From an uncultured Caryophanales bacterium (GTDB lineage: Bacteria > Bacillota_I > Bacilli_A > RFN20 > CAG-826): a DNA stretch of 23,950 nt. Location: positions 1-23,950 of the forward strand of contig CAMJEC010000007.1 in assembly GCA_946404585.1 (NCBI GenBank), written 5' to 3'. The notes beneath the pieces are model-generated. The model was not told the origin of the DNA, searched no databases, and was given only the letters and a program-made list of their open reading frames with translations. Both the position numbers and the translations under genes were made by a program. Positions 8,538 to 14,045 of the stretch are shown here, one piece after another (position 1 is the first letter of the stretch; every line of letters starts with the position of its first letter).

Positions 8538-9542
8538 TTATTGAATATCAACAGCTTGGAATCTCATACCAACATTAAATTTCTTGTTGGAATACGCTTG
8601 AGGATCCCACATAGCAGATTCTGGTGATTCGCCAACTCTATCAGCGTTGCCTTGAGGAACTGCAGATAGTTTTTGCCAACCTTCAATCCAAATTGTGACA
8701 GTGACTGCTAAACCAGCTTCTGCAGCTGGAAGTTCACCGATTTCCCAATTGAGATTGTTAAGATTGCCAGAACGATAGGCTGTGTTATAAGCAACTTGTT
8801 GTGAGTTTTCAATGCCATACATAACGTTTTGTTGGCTTTGTGTTTCCCACTCATAACCTTGTTTCTTATCATAGATAGGATCACCTGAACCATCTGTACC
8901 ACTATTGATGGTGTCTAAGAAACCATATGTAGCAGTTGTGATTGTTTCATCAGCCACTTTACCATTGTTTGCATATAGTCTATGACTATCTCCAGCTGAA
9001 ATGTGGACTCTAATAGCCTTGTATAAATCACCTTTTGTAGATGGCGCAGTTGAGTTATCCATAATTGTTAAGTCGGCTAATTGCAATTTTTTAGCTTTGT
9101 AAGAAACTTGAGAATCAACTTGCTTATAGTGAATGTTTAAAGTGAATTGAACAACGTTTGTTGCAATCAATCCTCTGGTTTCACCATAGCCTTCGACGCC
9201 TGTTTCAATACTGTTTTTGAAATTAGCGACTTCTGGTAAGGCATCATCTTTGCCTAAATTACCATTTGCAGCAGCAATGCCTGGTGTTACCGGAATAAGA
9301 TTCTTTGGTGTAACATCAGCACCGGCGAGTTTTTCAACTTCGGCGCTTGGCAAGTTACCAGCCCATTTGCCGTCTTTCTTCTGAATTTCTAAGTTTTCAG
9401 ATTGACCAACACTTGTGCCGATATAAGCTGCTTGTGCTTTTGTTGAGTATTGGTACCACGCTAAGGTACTAGAAACTGAACCTACGAGCGCGACACCGAC
9501 CGCTAACATAGCGGCAGGAATTATAATTTTATTCATTTTCAT
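8538..9542 (-). CDS. Surface protein with SipW-type signal peptide (paralogue 2 of the array)
   Basis: The product is 334 residues long and has no cysteine. The N-terminus MKMNKIIIPAAMLAVGVALV leads into SVSSTLAWYQYSTK (22-35). The order of family landmarks is kept: AIRVHISAGDS, YGFLDT, IYDKKQGYEWE, VMYG, then IWIEGWQ (284-290) and a last strand NVGMRFQAV. The first ATG overlaps the end of the preceding gene by 14 bases. The nearest Shine-Dalgarno (AGGAG) is about 15 bases from that ATG, so the real start could be the second Met (codon 3), or translation may be coupled. It is probably exported, cleaved by the SipW-type peptidase and left outside the cell. Confidence 0.82.
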   Translation of the reverse strand: MKMNKIIIPAAMLAVGVALVGSVSSTLAWYQYSTKAQAAYIGTSVGQSENLEIQKKDGKWAGNLPSAEVEKLAGADVTPKNLIPVTPGIAAANGNLGKDDALPEVANFKNSIETGVEGYGETRGLIATNVVQFTLNIHYKQVDSQVSYKAKKLQLADLTIMDNSTAPSTKGDLYKAIRVHISAGDSHRLYANNGKVADETITTATYGFLDTINSGTDGSGDPIYDKKQGYEWETQSQQNVMYGIENSQQVAYNTAYRSGNLNNLNWEIGELPAAEAGLAVTVTIWIEGWQKLSAVPQGNADRVGESPESAMWDPQAYSNKKFNVGMRFQAVDIQ

Positions 9543-10398
9543 AAGCAGTTATTTCAACTCCTAATTTTAAAGTAGCACCAACAGGATTGCCTTTAGAGCT
9601 GACAGAATCTCTGTCTTCTCCTTCTAACCATGAAACGATTGTGTATCTACGAATTTGACTAGCGAAGAATCTATCACGGCTATATGTGTGAATAATCTTT
9701 GGATCTTCAAAAGATATAGCTAATGGATGATCTTCATCCTCAGTTTGTGGACCAGTTGCATATCTGTTTGGAGGCGTGGAAATAAATTCACGCTTTGTAA
9801 CGTCACCATTGATATCGAAATTTGTTCCAACGCTCTCTTTAGCATAGACGTCTACATTGTGAACCCCCGAATTATTGTTGTCATCGATATCATTTTCATA
9901 GATCATAACTCTCAAAGTATCATCCAATGTTCTATTTGTGCCATCTGTGGAAGCGTTGCATTCCAACAATTGAACTTTCATGTCGTATTGCGCCGCTTTA
10001 CTCCCTAAGTTACCCACGTAGAATGTGTACTTAAAGAACGAAAGAACTTGCTTTGTGATAAAACTTCCATCTTTTTGTTTGATTTTGATTTCATGTTGAC
10101 CACAATCGTAAGCTTTTGTTTCATCATCTAAATCTTCGTCAATGACGTTAACATACGTAGACTCTTCGAATAAGTTCAACTTATCGATACGGAGATAAGA
10201 TGTTGGATTTGCGAAACTTTGAGTTTCTGATAGTGACAGTCTAACAGATGAGTTGGTTAAAGAAACGGTAAAGGTACCGGTGTATTGTCCGAGGAATGAT
10301 ACGATGATCAATGCAGTCACACCAATTGAACAGATGAGACTCACTAAAGCAGCGATCTTTCTTCTTCTACGTCTTCTTACCAAAACATAATCGTACAT
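9529..10398 (-). CDS. First operon protein: poly-Arg N-terminus, membrane segment, WLEGED C-terminus
   Basis: This 289-residue protein opens the riboswitch-controlled operon. MYDYVLV is followed by RRRRRRK (8-14), a hydrophobic span (about 15-35) and then GQYTGTFTVSLTNS. It lacks the A-W-Y signal motif of its neighbours, so it may stay anchored in the membrane by its N-terminus. It keeps a recognisable C-terminal signature, SWLEGED (256-262), and a last strand LKLGVEITAY, matching the plus-strand protein at 11565-12683. It could be a base, minor or initiator subunit, in the way TapA accompanies TasA in Bacillus, but this is a functional analogy only. No strong Shine-Dalgarno is seen: AACAGGAAAA lies about 14 bases from the ATG. 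Confidence 0.75.
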   Translation of the reverse strand: MYDYVLVRRRRRRKIAALVSLICSIGVTALIIVSFLGQYTGTFTVSLTNSSVRLSLSETQSFANPTSYLRIDKLNLFEESTYVNVIDEDLDDETKAYDCGQHEIKIKQKDGSFITKQVLSFFKYTFYVGNLGSKAAQYDMKVQLLECNASTDGTNRTLDDTLRVMIYENDIDDNNNSGVHNVDVYAKESVGTNFDINGDVTKREFISTPPNRYATGPQTEDEDHPLAISFEDPKIIHTYSRDRFFASQIRRYTIVSWLEGEDRDSVSSKGNPVGATLKLGVEITAYENE

Positions 10399-10466
10399 AG
10401 TCTTTTTTTCGTTTTCCTGTTAGTTGTTTTTTTCTAAATTTTGTCCCAATGGGGTTCGAAATTAAA

Positions 10467-10527
10467 AGCCAGTTGCCTATCATCCATTACAATGGCGGGA
10501 TTTCATTACCCCTCAAGGCAACTGGCT
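10467..10527 (-). terminator. Second leader hairpin, 12-bp stem plus T-tail, before the surface-protein operon
   Basis: The arms AGCCAGTTGCCT (10467-10478) and AGGCAACTGGCT (10516-10527) pair perfectly over 12 bp. In the minus-strand RNA the stem is followed by UUUUAAUUU. The 37-base loop can form two smaller stems (CCATT/AATGG and GGG/CCC), giving a three-way junction. It may be a second terminator or a structured RNA in its own right. Its 5' flank AAGATAGCCAG repeats a piece of the riboswitch aptamer. Confidence 0.55.
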
Positions 10528-10538
10528 ATCTTGTCTAA

Positions 10539-10577
10539 GAAATATAAAACCTCAATCAAACTGAATCGATTGAGGTT
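10539..10577 (-). terminator. Terminator-like hairpin of the c-di-GMP riboswitch expression platform
   Basis: The arms AACCTCAATC (10548-10557) and GATTGAGGTT (10568-10577) form a perfect 10-bp hairpin with a 10-base loop. In the minus-strand RNA the stem runs into UUAUAUUUC. Its first arm begins within the 3' end of the aptamer (AGCAACC), so aptamer closure and this hairpin could exclude one another. That arrangement would make ligand binding favour read-through (an ON switch), which is inferred. Confidence 0.6.
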
Positions 10578-10645
10578 GCTGGCTATCTTATATAAGACCC
10601 TATAGTTTTGCGTCGCCGGATTGCTCCGGTTTTGCTTTTTACTCG
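10572..10645 (-). ncRNA. Class I cyclic-di-GMP (GEMM-I) riboswitch aptamer
   Basis: On the minus strand the order of conserved GEMM-I elements is present: GCAAA, then a short hairpin CCGG-AGCAAT-CCGG, then GACGCAAA, then CTATAGGGTCTTA, a minimal loop, TAAGATAGCCAG and CAACC. This matches the P2 tetraloop stem, the GACGCAAA joint and the GG-YCU...GRUAGCCAG receptor stem known from clostridial c-di-GMP-I riboswitches. One conserved spot differs: CAAAAC where CAAAGC is usual. It lies about 175 bases before the first gene of the surface-protein operon and is followed by a terminator-like hairpin. It should therefore couple this operon to c-di-GMP, a second messenger known to control biofilm and surface behaviour. 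Confidence 0.85.
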
Positions 10646-10725
10646 AGAATAACTTATCACGAAAATTTATAGTGTGCAATACTTTTTTTATATTTTTTAA
10701 TAAAAATAAATTCTTGAATGCTAAA

Positions 10726-10744
10726 GAAAAAGCGCTTGCGCGCT
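10726..10744 (-). terminator. Short intrinsic terminator after the 122-aa membrane protein
   Basis: AGCGC and GCGCT (10731-10744) form a 5-bp stem closed by a GCAA tetraloop in the minus-strand RNA, directly followed by UUUUU. It lies 5 bases past the stop codon at 10750 and separates this gene from the riboswitch leader. The riboswitch transcript therefore probably has its own promoter; a TATAAA at about 10666-10671 is a possible -10 box without a clear -35. Confidence 0.65.
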
Positions 10745-10749
10745 ATATA

Positions 10750-11118
10750 TTATTCTTTTTTCTCGCCCTGGAGATCCTTGAGAAGTTCTTGTCTGAGAGC
10801 TTCTTTTTGTTCTTCAGAAAGATCATCGAGTTGAGCTGGTTTAACACCACTTGTTTTCTTAACATAGAGGATTAAGCCCACTACGTTCAACGCTAAAAGA
10901 ACAAATAACGGAATAACAAATCCAACTAGGTAAACTGTTGGGTTTTGTAATAAGAAGTGAATTAATGGTAAATTGCGGGAATTAGTGATGGCTTCATTTA
11001 ATGTGGCGGCTGGAATAACCTTAGCTAAGATCATGATACTAATAACAAAAAGGAAGATGGTGACACCAACGTCCAACACTAGACCAGCAATAATTAAAGG
11101 TTTTTTGAATTTTTTCAT
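10750..11118 (-). CDS. Small two-TM membrane protein with charged helical tail
   Basis: This is a 122-residue protein of unknown family. Lys-rich MKKFKK precedes a membrane span at about 8-34. A short extracytoplasmic or loop region (35-60) follows, then a second span at about 61-86 and a cytoplasmic tail. The tail, DDLSEEQKEALRQELLKDL (98-116), is a predicted amphipathic helix. It closely resembles the C-terminal tail of the SipW-type peptidase in this window (LSDADKKRLKEQLLEEM). No good Shine-Dalgarno is seen before the ATG. It is transcribed on its own upstream of the riboswitch operon and divergently from the sixth surface protein. The shared tail and position suggest a part in the same system, but no function can be assigned. 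Confidence 0.7.
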   Translation of the reverse strand: MKKFKKPLIIAGLVLDVGVTIFLFVISIMILAKVIPAATLNEAITNSRNLPLIHFLLQNPTVYLVGFVIPLFVLLALNVVGLILYVKKTSGVKPAQLDDLSEEQKEALRQELLKDLQGEKKE

Positions 11119-11191
11119 ATTACGAACACCAATTTGGTATATGCGAGGTTATTTTATAATATTTCCTTAATAAATACCAAACGTTTTTTAT

Positions 11192-11205
11192 ATACGTAAA
11201 CGTAT
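11192..11205. promoter_or_regulatory. Inverted repeat ATACGT-AA-ACGTAT in a divergent intergenic region
   Basis: Two 6-base arms separated by 2 bases lie about 75 bases upstream of the 122-aa protein gene, in the 446-base divergent region (11119-11564). This is the size and symmetry of a repressor operator, but no cognate regulator is apparent. The rest of 11206-11400 is very AT-rich, and I see nothing else definite in it. Confidence 0.35.
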
Positions 11206-11403
11206 GAGAGTGATTTTTTTGAAGGTTAATAAATATTAAGTTTTCATGCACCTTTTATAAAAACATTTTTTAGATTCACTGTTTTGTAGTTAATTCAGAC
11301 TGCTGAGAACACCAAATCATAGTTTTGATCTACTTTTCATTTTTATTTTCTATTATTTTCCACTATTTTTACAACTTTTATACATAGTATACAAAAATAA
11401 TGT

Positions 11404-11433
11404 TTGACTATTTTTACGATTTTTTTCTATACT
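11404..11433 (+). promoter_or_regulatory. Strong sigma-70/A-type promoter for the sixth surface protein
   Basis: TTGACT (11404-11409) and TATACT (11428-11433) are separated by 18 bases, one mismatch from consensus in each box. Transcription should start near 11440, giving a leader of about 125 bases before the ATG at 11565. Confidence 0.75.
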
Positions 11434-11440
11434 ATTTGTG

Positions 11441-11564
11441 CAAAGCGAAAGCGATAAGAACGTCCCATTTCTTATTGGCGACATGTGATGCAAAATCTAT
11501 CATCCACTCAGTTTAGAAGATAAGTTGAGTGATTTTGTCGTTTATAAGGAGTTTAATAAATTAT
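11441..11564 (+). promoter_or_regulatory. Structured 5' leader of the sixth surface protein gene
   Basis: Two hairpins can form. The first pairs GATAAGAA (11453-11460) with TTCTTATT (11469-11476). The second is a bulged stem, CAAAAT (11491-11496) with ATTTTG (11532-11537) and, inside it, CACTCA (11505-11510) with TGAGTG (11526-11531). The ribosome site AAGGAG (11546-11551) follows, 13 bases before the ATG. The leader matches no riboswitch class I can recognise. It may stabilise the mRNA of an abundant protein or be an unidentified regulatory RNA. Confidence 0.45.
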
Positions 11565-12683
11565 ATGAAAAAGACAAAAATTGTAGTTCCTGCACTCGCA
11601 GTCCTATTATTATCCACAGCTGCCTCTGTTTCTGGTACTGTTGCATGGTTCTCTATGAACACACAAATCAAAGTTACAGGTATGACAGTCACAACAAAAG
11701 TTTCCAGCAGTTTACAAATTGCCGAAAACAACACCGAAGCCGAATTCAGCAATGCCGACTTACAACAAGTTAGAAGAGGCATCTTAGAACCAGCTTCAAC
11801 AATTAATGGAAATAACTATTTCTACACAACTGACGCCAAAAGTAATGGTGATGCTAGACAAAACGATTATGAAACATATGCTGAAGCTAGCACTGCTCTA
11901 GGCACTGAAGACGCTGAAAAGTCAGGCAAAACATATTATGATGCTGATTTCAACGATGCTTATGGTTTCGATTACAGCACTGATTCTGATCCAGATGCAG
12001 CAGGCGATGATGGTTTAGGAAACGGACAAGTTGCTTTTGCTTACATGGACTATTCCTTCTATCTTAAAGCCTACACAACCGCTTCAGAAAAGATTGCTTT
12101 AACCAGAGTTAATATGAAATATGGCACAGGTGCTCTTACAACAGAACACGCTTGGAGAGTTGCTTTCTTCGCACATGAACTTAATGACTATAACATTCAA
12201 GAAAGTAATGCCACTACTACAAGTACAGCCGGTGCGTTAAAAACAATCTTAAATTTCGCTGAATCTAAAAACCAAAACCAAGTTGAAAGTGAAGTTCTTG
12301 ACGACGGCGATTCCACTGATGGTTATTTCACAGATGCTGAATTACAACATGCTGCAACAACCGACGCTGATGGTTCCACAACATATTACAAGGCCGCTTC
12401 TGGCGAACTCGATCCAAAAGCAGTCAGTGCTAGTGATGCTGCACCAATCGCAGTTTTAGGTAGAGACACAACAAATCATGTTAACAACAAAGCCGAAATC
12501 GTTCCAGGCACAGCTGGCAACCATATTTACAAAGTTGTTGTTCGTTTATGGCTCGAAGGTGAAGACGTTACCTGTACATCAGATACATTTGCCGATTTAA
12601 CTGATGGCTCATGGTCATTAGACTTAGGATTCAAATTAGGTTCTGATGATGGCGTTCAAGTTATTTCTAATAACGCTGCCTAA
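11565..12683 (+). CDS. Sixth surface protein with SipW-type signal peptide, separately transcribed
   Basis: This is a 372-residue secreted protein. The signal peptide MKKTKIVVPALAVLLLSTAA runs into SVSGTVAWFSMNTQ (21-34), the clearest example in the window of the SGT-A-W-F SipW-type motif. The mature chain is acidic and rich in Ala, Thr, Asp and Asn. The C-terminus has LWLEGED (328-334) and a strand LDLGFKLGS. It lacks the mid-protein landmarks of the four minus-strand paralogues and shares WLEGED with the poly-Arg protein instead. ATG 11565 is preferred over an in-frame GTG at 11529 because AAGGAG lies just ahead of it and the signal peptide begins properly there. A near-consensus promoter and its own terminator suggest high expression, fitting a major structural subunit. 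No anchor or sortase motif is visible. Confidence 0.85.
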   Translation: MKKTKIVVPALAVLLLSTAASVSGTVAWFSMNTQIKVTGMTVTTKVSSSLQIAENNTEAEFSNADLQQVRRGILEPASTINGNNYFYTTDAKSNGDARQNDYETYAEASTALGTEDAEKSGKTYYDADFNDAYGFDYSTDSDPDAAGDDGLGNGQVAFAYMDYSFYLKAYTTASEKIALTRVNMKYGTGALTTEHAWRVAFFAHELNDYNIQESNATTTSTAGALKTILNFAESKNQNQVESEVLDDGDSTDGYFTDAELQHAATTDADGSTTYYKAASGELDPKAVSASDAAPIAVLGRDTTNHVNNKAEIVPGTAGNHIYKVVVRLWLEGEDVTCTSDTFADLTDGSWSLDLGFKLGSDDGVQVISNNAA

Positions 12684-12708
12684 TATTTACAACCAAACAA
12701 AAAACAAA

Positions 12709-12740
12709 AACGCTAGGTTCAAACCTGGCGTTTTCTTTTG
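12709..12740 (+). terminator. Intrinsic terminator of the sixth surface protein gene
   Basis: AACGCTAGGTT (12709-12719) pairs with AACCTGGCGTT (12722-12732), including a U-G pair, and is followed by TTCTTTTG. It lies 26 bases after the stop codon. Confidence 0.8.
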
Positions 12741-12741
12741 C

Positions 12742-12783
12742 ACTTAAAAAGACGAGTGGATTCTACTACTCGTCTTTCTTTTC
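12742..12783 (-). terminator. Bidirectional terminator between convergent genes
   Basis: AAAGACGAGT (12748-12757) and ACTCGTCTTT (12768-12777) form a 10-bp stem. On the minus strand it is followed by TTAAG after a T-run in the stem, and on the plus strand by CTTTTC. It ends the superoxide reductase transcript and backs up the plus-strand terminator. Confidence 0.75.
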
Positions 12784-12793
12784 GTTTATTTAA

Positions 12794-13165
12794 TTATGCT
12801 CTGTATAAGCCGTGTAAGTTGCAGTATTCGTAAACTGCGATAACTTGTTCACCTGGTAATAAAGCGAATTGGGCTTTTGGTTCTTGACCTGGTTGTAAAA
12901 CTTTTCTTTGGTTGCCCATATTTGTTTGTAAGGCAATCCATTGAATGTAATGGGCTTCTAACATTGGGTGATCTACTTCACCAACTTTAACGTTAACGAT
13001 ATTGTCCACTACTTCATAGACTGGGACATGTTTCTCATGAGCGCCATCTTGGGTGTTAACTGGGATTTCTTCCATGGCTTCACCACAGCACTTTGTTGGG
13101 CAACTTGAGCAGTCATTAACTAAGGCCACTATTTTGCCACACACTTTACATCTTAAAAATTTCAT
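12794..13165 (-). CDS. Desulfoferrodoxin-type superoxide reductase
   Basis: This 123-residue iron protein reduces superoxide to hydrogen peroxide in the cytoplasm of anaerobes without releasing oxygen. The N-terminal rubredoxin-like centre has C6-x-x-C9 and C26-C27. The catalytic SOR domain has Glu44 and His46 in the motif HEKHVPV, His66 (DHPM), His72 (HYI), Cys115 and His118 in EYCNLHG, which is a complete ligand set. Two additional cysteines (19 and 22) are not in the usual pattern. The length fits the two-centre (2Fe) family. GGAGA precedes the ATG, and a TATAAT -10 box on the minus strand (13194-13199) marks a likely promoter without a clear -35. It has its own terminator, so it is monocistronic. 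It points to an anaerobe that meets oxygen at times. Confidence 0.95.
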   Translation of the reverse strand: MKFLRCKVCGKIVALVNDCSSCPTKCCGEAMEEIPVNTQDGAHEKHVPVYEVVDNIVNVKVGEVDHPMLEAHYIQWIALQTNMGNQRKVLQPGQEPKAQFALLPGEQVIAVYEYCNLHGLYRA

Positions 13166-13313
13166 TATTGTTTATCTCCATTTTTGTAATTCTATTATAT
13201 TTCATCATTAATTCTTTTTATACATTGTTCTTTTTAAAACAACCACTTATCCTCGTCAATACATTCTAAAACGCTCTACTTAAATGGGCGTAGATTCTTG
13301 CTTAGATTATAAG

Positions 13314-13358
13314 AAAAGCCAACACTGCCGCGATTTAGCGCTGCTTTGTTGGCTTTTT
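13314..13358 (-). terminator. Bidirectional terminator after the HNH gene
   Basis: AAAAGCCAACA (13314-13324) and TGTTGGCTTTT (13347-13357) pair over 11 bp, with a partly paired interior (GCCGCG...GCGCTGC). T-runs follow on both strands. It lies 11 bases from the HNH stop. The remaining stretch 13171-13310 holds the superoxide reductase promoter and nothing else I can identify. Confidence 0.75.
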
Positions 13359-13368
13359 GTTTAAATGA

Positions 13369-13680
13369 TTAATCTTCTACAATGCAATACGCAACTCTTG
13401 AGCCTTTGACTCTAACAGCTTTGAAAGCGTAGCCGTTGGCTTTCCAATGAGGGAAACTGTCGGCTTTTTCTTCATTGGTATCACGATGGCAAATTATAAG
13501 ATTATCAATAATATCGTTCCCACCTTTAGCAAGTGGTCTAATGTGGTCAATTGTTGGATAATATGCGCTGTTAGGATTACCACAAGCAGACTTTTTAATT
13601 ACTCTACCCGCATAATCTGTGACGGTTTCTCTATTTCCAAACAATTCATCCCACACTTCAATCGTTCTATACTTTGACAT
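13369..13680 (-). CDS. Small HNH endonuclease-like protein
   Basis: This 103-residue protein has an HNH/McrA-like metal-binding motif: TIDHIRPLAKGGNDIIDN (43-60) with Asp45-His46, Asn60, then Cys64-His65 and TNEEKAD. Cys33 and Cys64 may add structural contacts. It is all nuclease domain with no additional partner domain, as in many small phage- or defence-linked HNH proteins. The start at 13680 is chosen because AAGGAGG sits 8 bases ahead; an earlier in-frame ATG at 13731 lacks such a site. It lies downstream of the XRE-type regulator and the HEPN protein on the same strand, but a terminator at 13745-13778 separates it from the regulator, so it may have its own promoter. DNA target and biological role are unknown. 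Confidence 0.8.
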   Translation of the reverse strand: MSKYRTIEVWDELFGNRETVTDYAGRVIKKSACGNPNSAYYPTIDHIRPLAKGGNDIIDNLIICHRDTNEEKADSFPHWKANGYAFKAVRVKGSRVAYCIVED

Positions 13681-13744
13681 TTTGAGTACCTCCTTCAAAA
13701 AAATGTTATTTATTATGAGATAAGTTCTCAATGAGCCACGTGGT

Positions 13745-13778
13745 TCAAAAAAAGAAAATATCCCTTAAAAAGGGATAT
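13745..13778 (-). terminator. Terminator overlapping the 3' end of the XRE regulator gene
   Basis: ATATCCCTT (13758-13766) and AAGGGATAT (13770-13778) form a 9-bp stem that includes the last codons and stop of the regulator gene. On the minus strand it is followed by TTTCTTTTTTTG. Confidence 0.75.
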
Positions 13779-13986
13779 CCTGAATGTTAACTTTAGCAAC
13801 TTTTACAAGTTTAAGCAACGTTCTTTGGCTAGGCTTTCTCTCACCACTGAAATAGTAATTAAGAGTTCTTGGTTCTATGTCGATAGCCCAAGCTAGTTCT
13901 TCAATTGTCTTGCCAGAATTAACATAGCAATTATGAATGAACGCGCCTAGTTCTTTGTCGATTCTTCTATTGTTAGAATCCACCAT
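13765..13986 (-). CDS. Small XRE-family helix-turn-helix regulator
   Basis: The protein is 73 residues and consists almost only of a Cro/C1-type DNA-binding domain. TIEELAWAIDIEPRTLNYYF (27-46) gives the helix-turn-helix, followed by SGERKPSQRTLLKLVKVA. There is no oligomerisation or sensor domain. GGAGG lies 5 bases ahead of the ATG. Two inverted repeats stand directly upstream (13997-14008 and 14015-14028) and could be operators or mRNA hairpins for self-control. It sits between the HEPN protein (59 bases upstream) and the HNH gene. A small repressor next to a possible toxin is a common arrangement in toxin or defence loci, but the sequence does not prove the link. Confidence 0.8.
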   Translation of the reverse strand: MVDSNNRRIDKELGAFIHNCYVNSGKTIEELAWAIDIEPRTLNYYFSGERKPSQRTLLKLVKVAKVNIQDIPF

Positions 13987-13996
13987 TACAACCTCC

Positions 13997-14028
13997 GGTC
14001 ATCTGACCTTTGCCACACGACGGAGTGT
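13997..14028. promoter_or_regulatory. Two inverted repeats before the XRE regulator start
   Basis: GGTCA-TC-TGACC (13997-14008) and ACAC-gacgga-GTGT (14015-14028) lie between the HEPN stop and the regulator's ribosome site. The first abuts GGAGG. They may be operator half-sites or hairpins that affect translation of the regulator. Confidence 0.4.
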
Positions 14029-14045
14029 TGTGTTAACAATATAAT

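Noticed and set aside
10447..10547. A complete second GEMM-I riboswitch
   Set aside because: Only the AAGATAGCCAG-like 3' part is present; the GCAAA hairpin and GACGCAAA joint are missing.
11529..11564. Earlier in-frame GTG start for the sixth surface protein
   Set aside because: It would put 12 residues ahead of a complete signal peptide, lies inside the leader hairpin, and would bury the AAGGAG site that properly serves ATG 11565.
13681..13731. Upstream start for the HNH protein
   Set aside because: The extension has no ribosome site, while AAGGAGG sits at ideal distance from ATG 13680.
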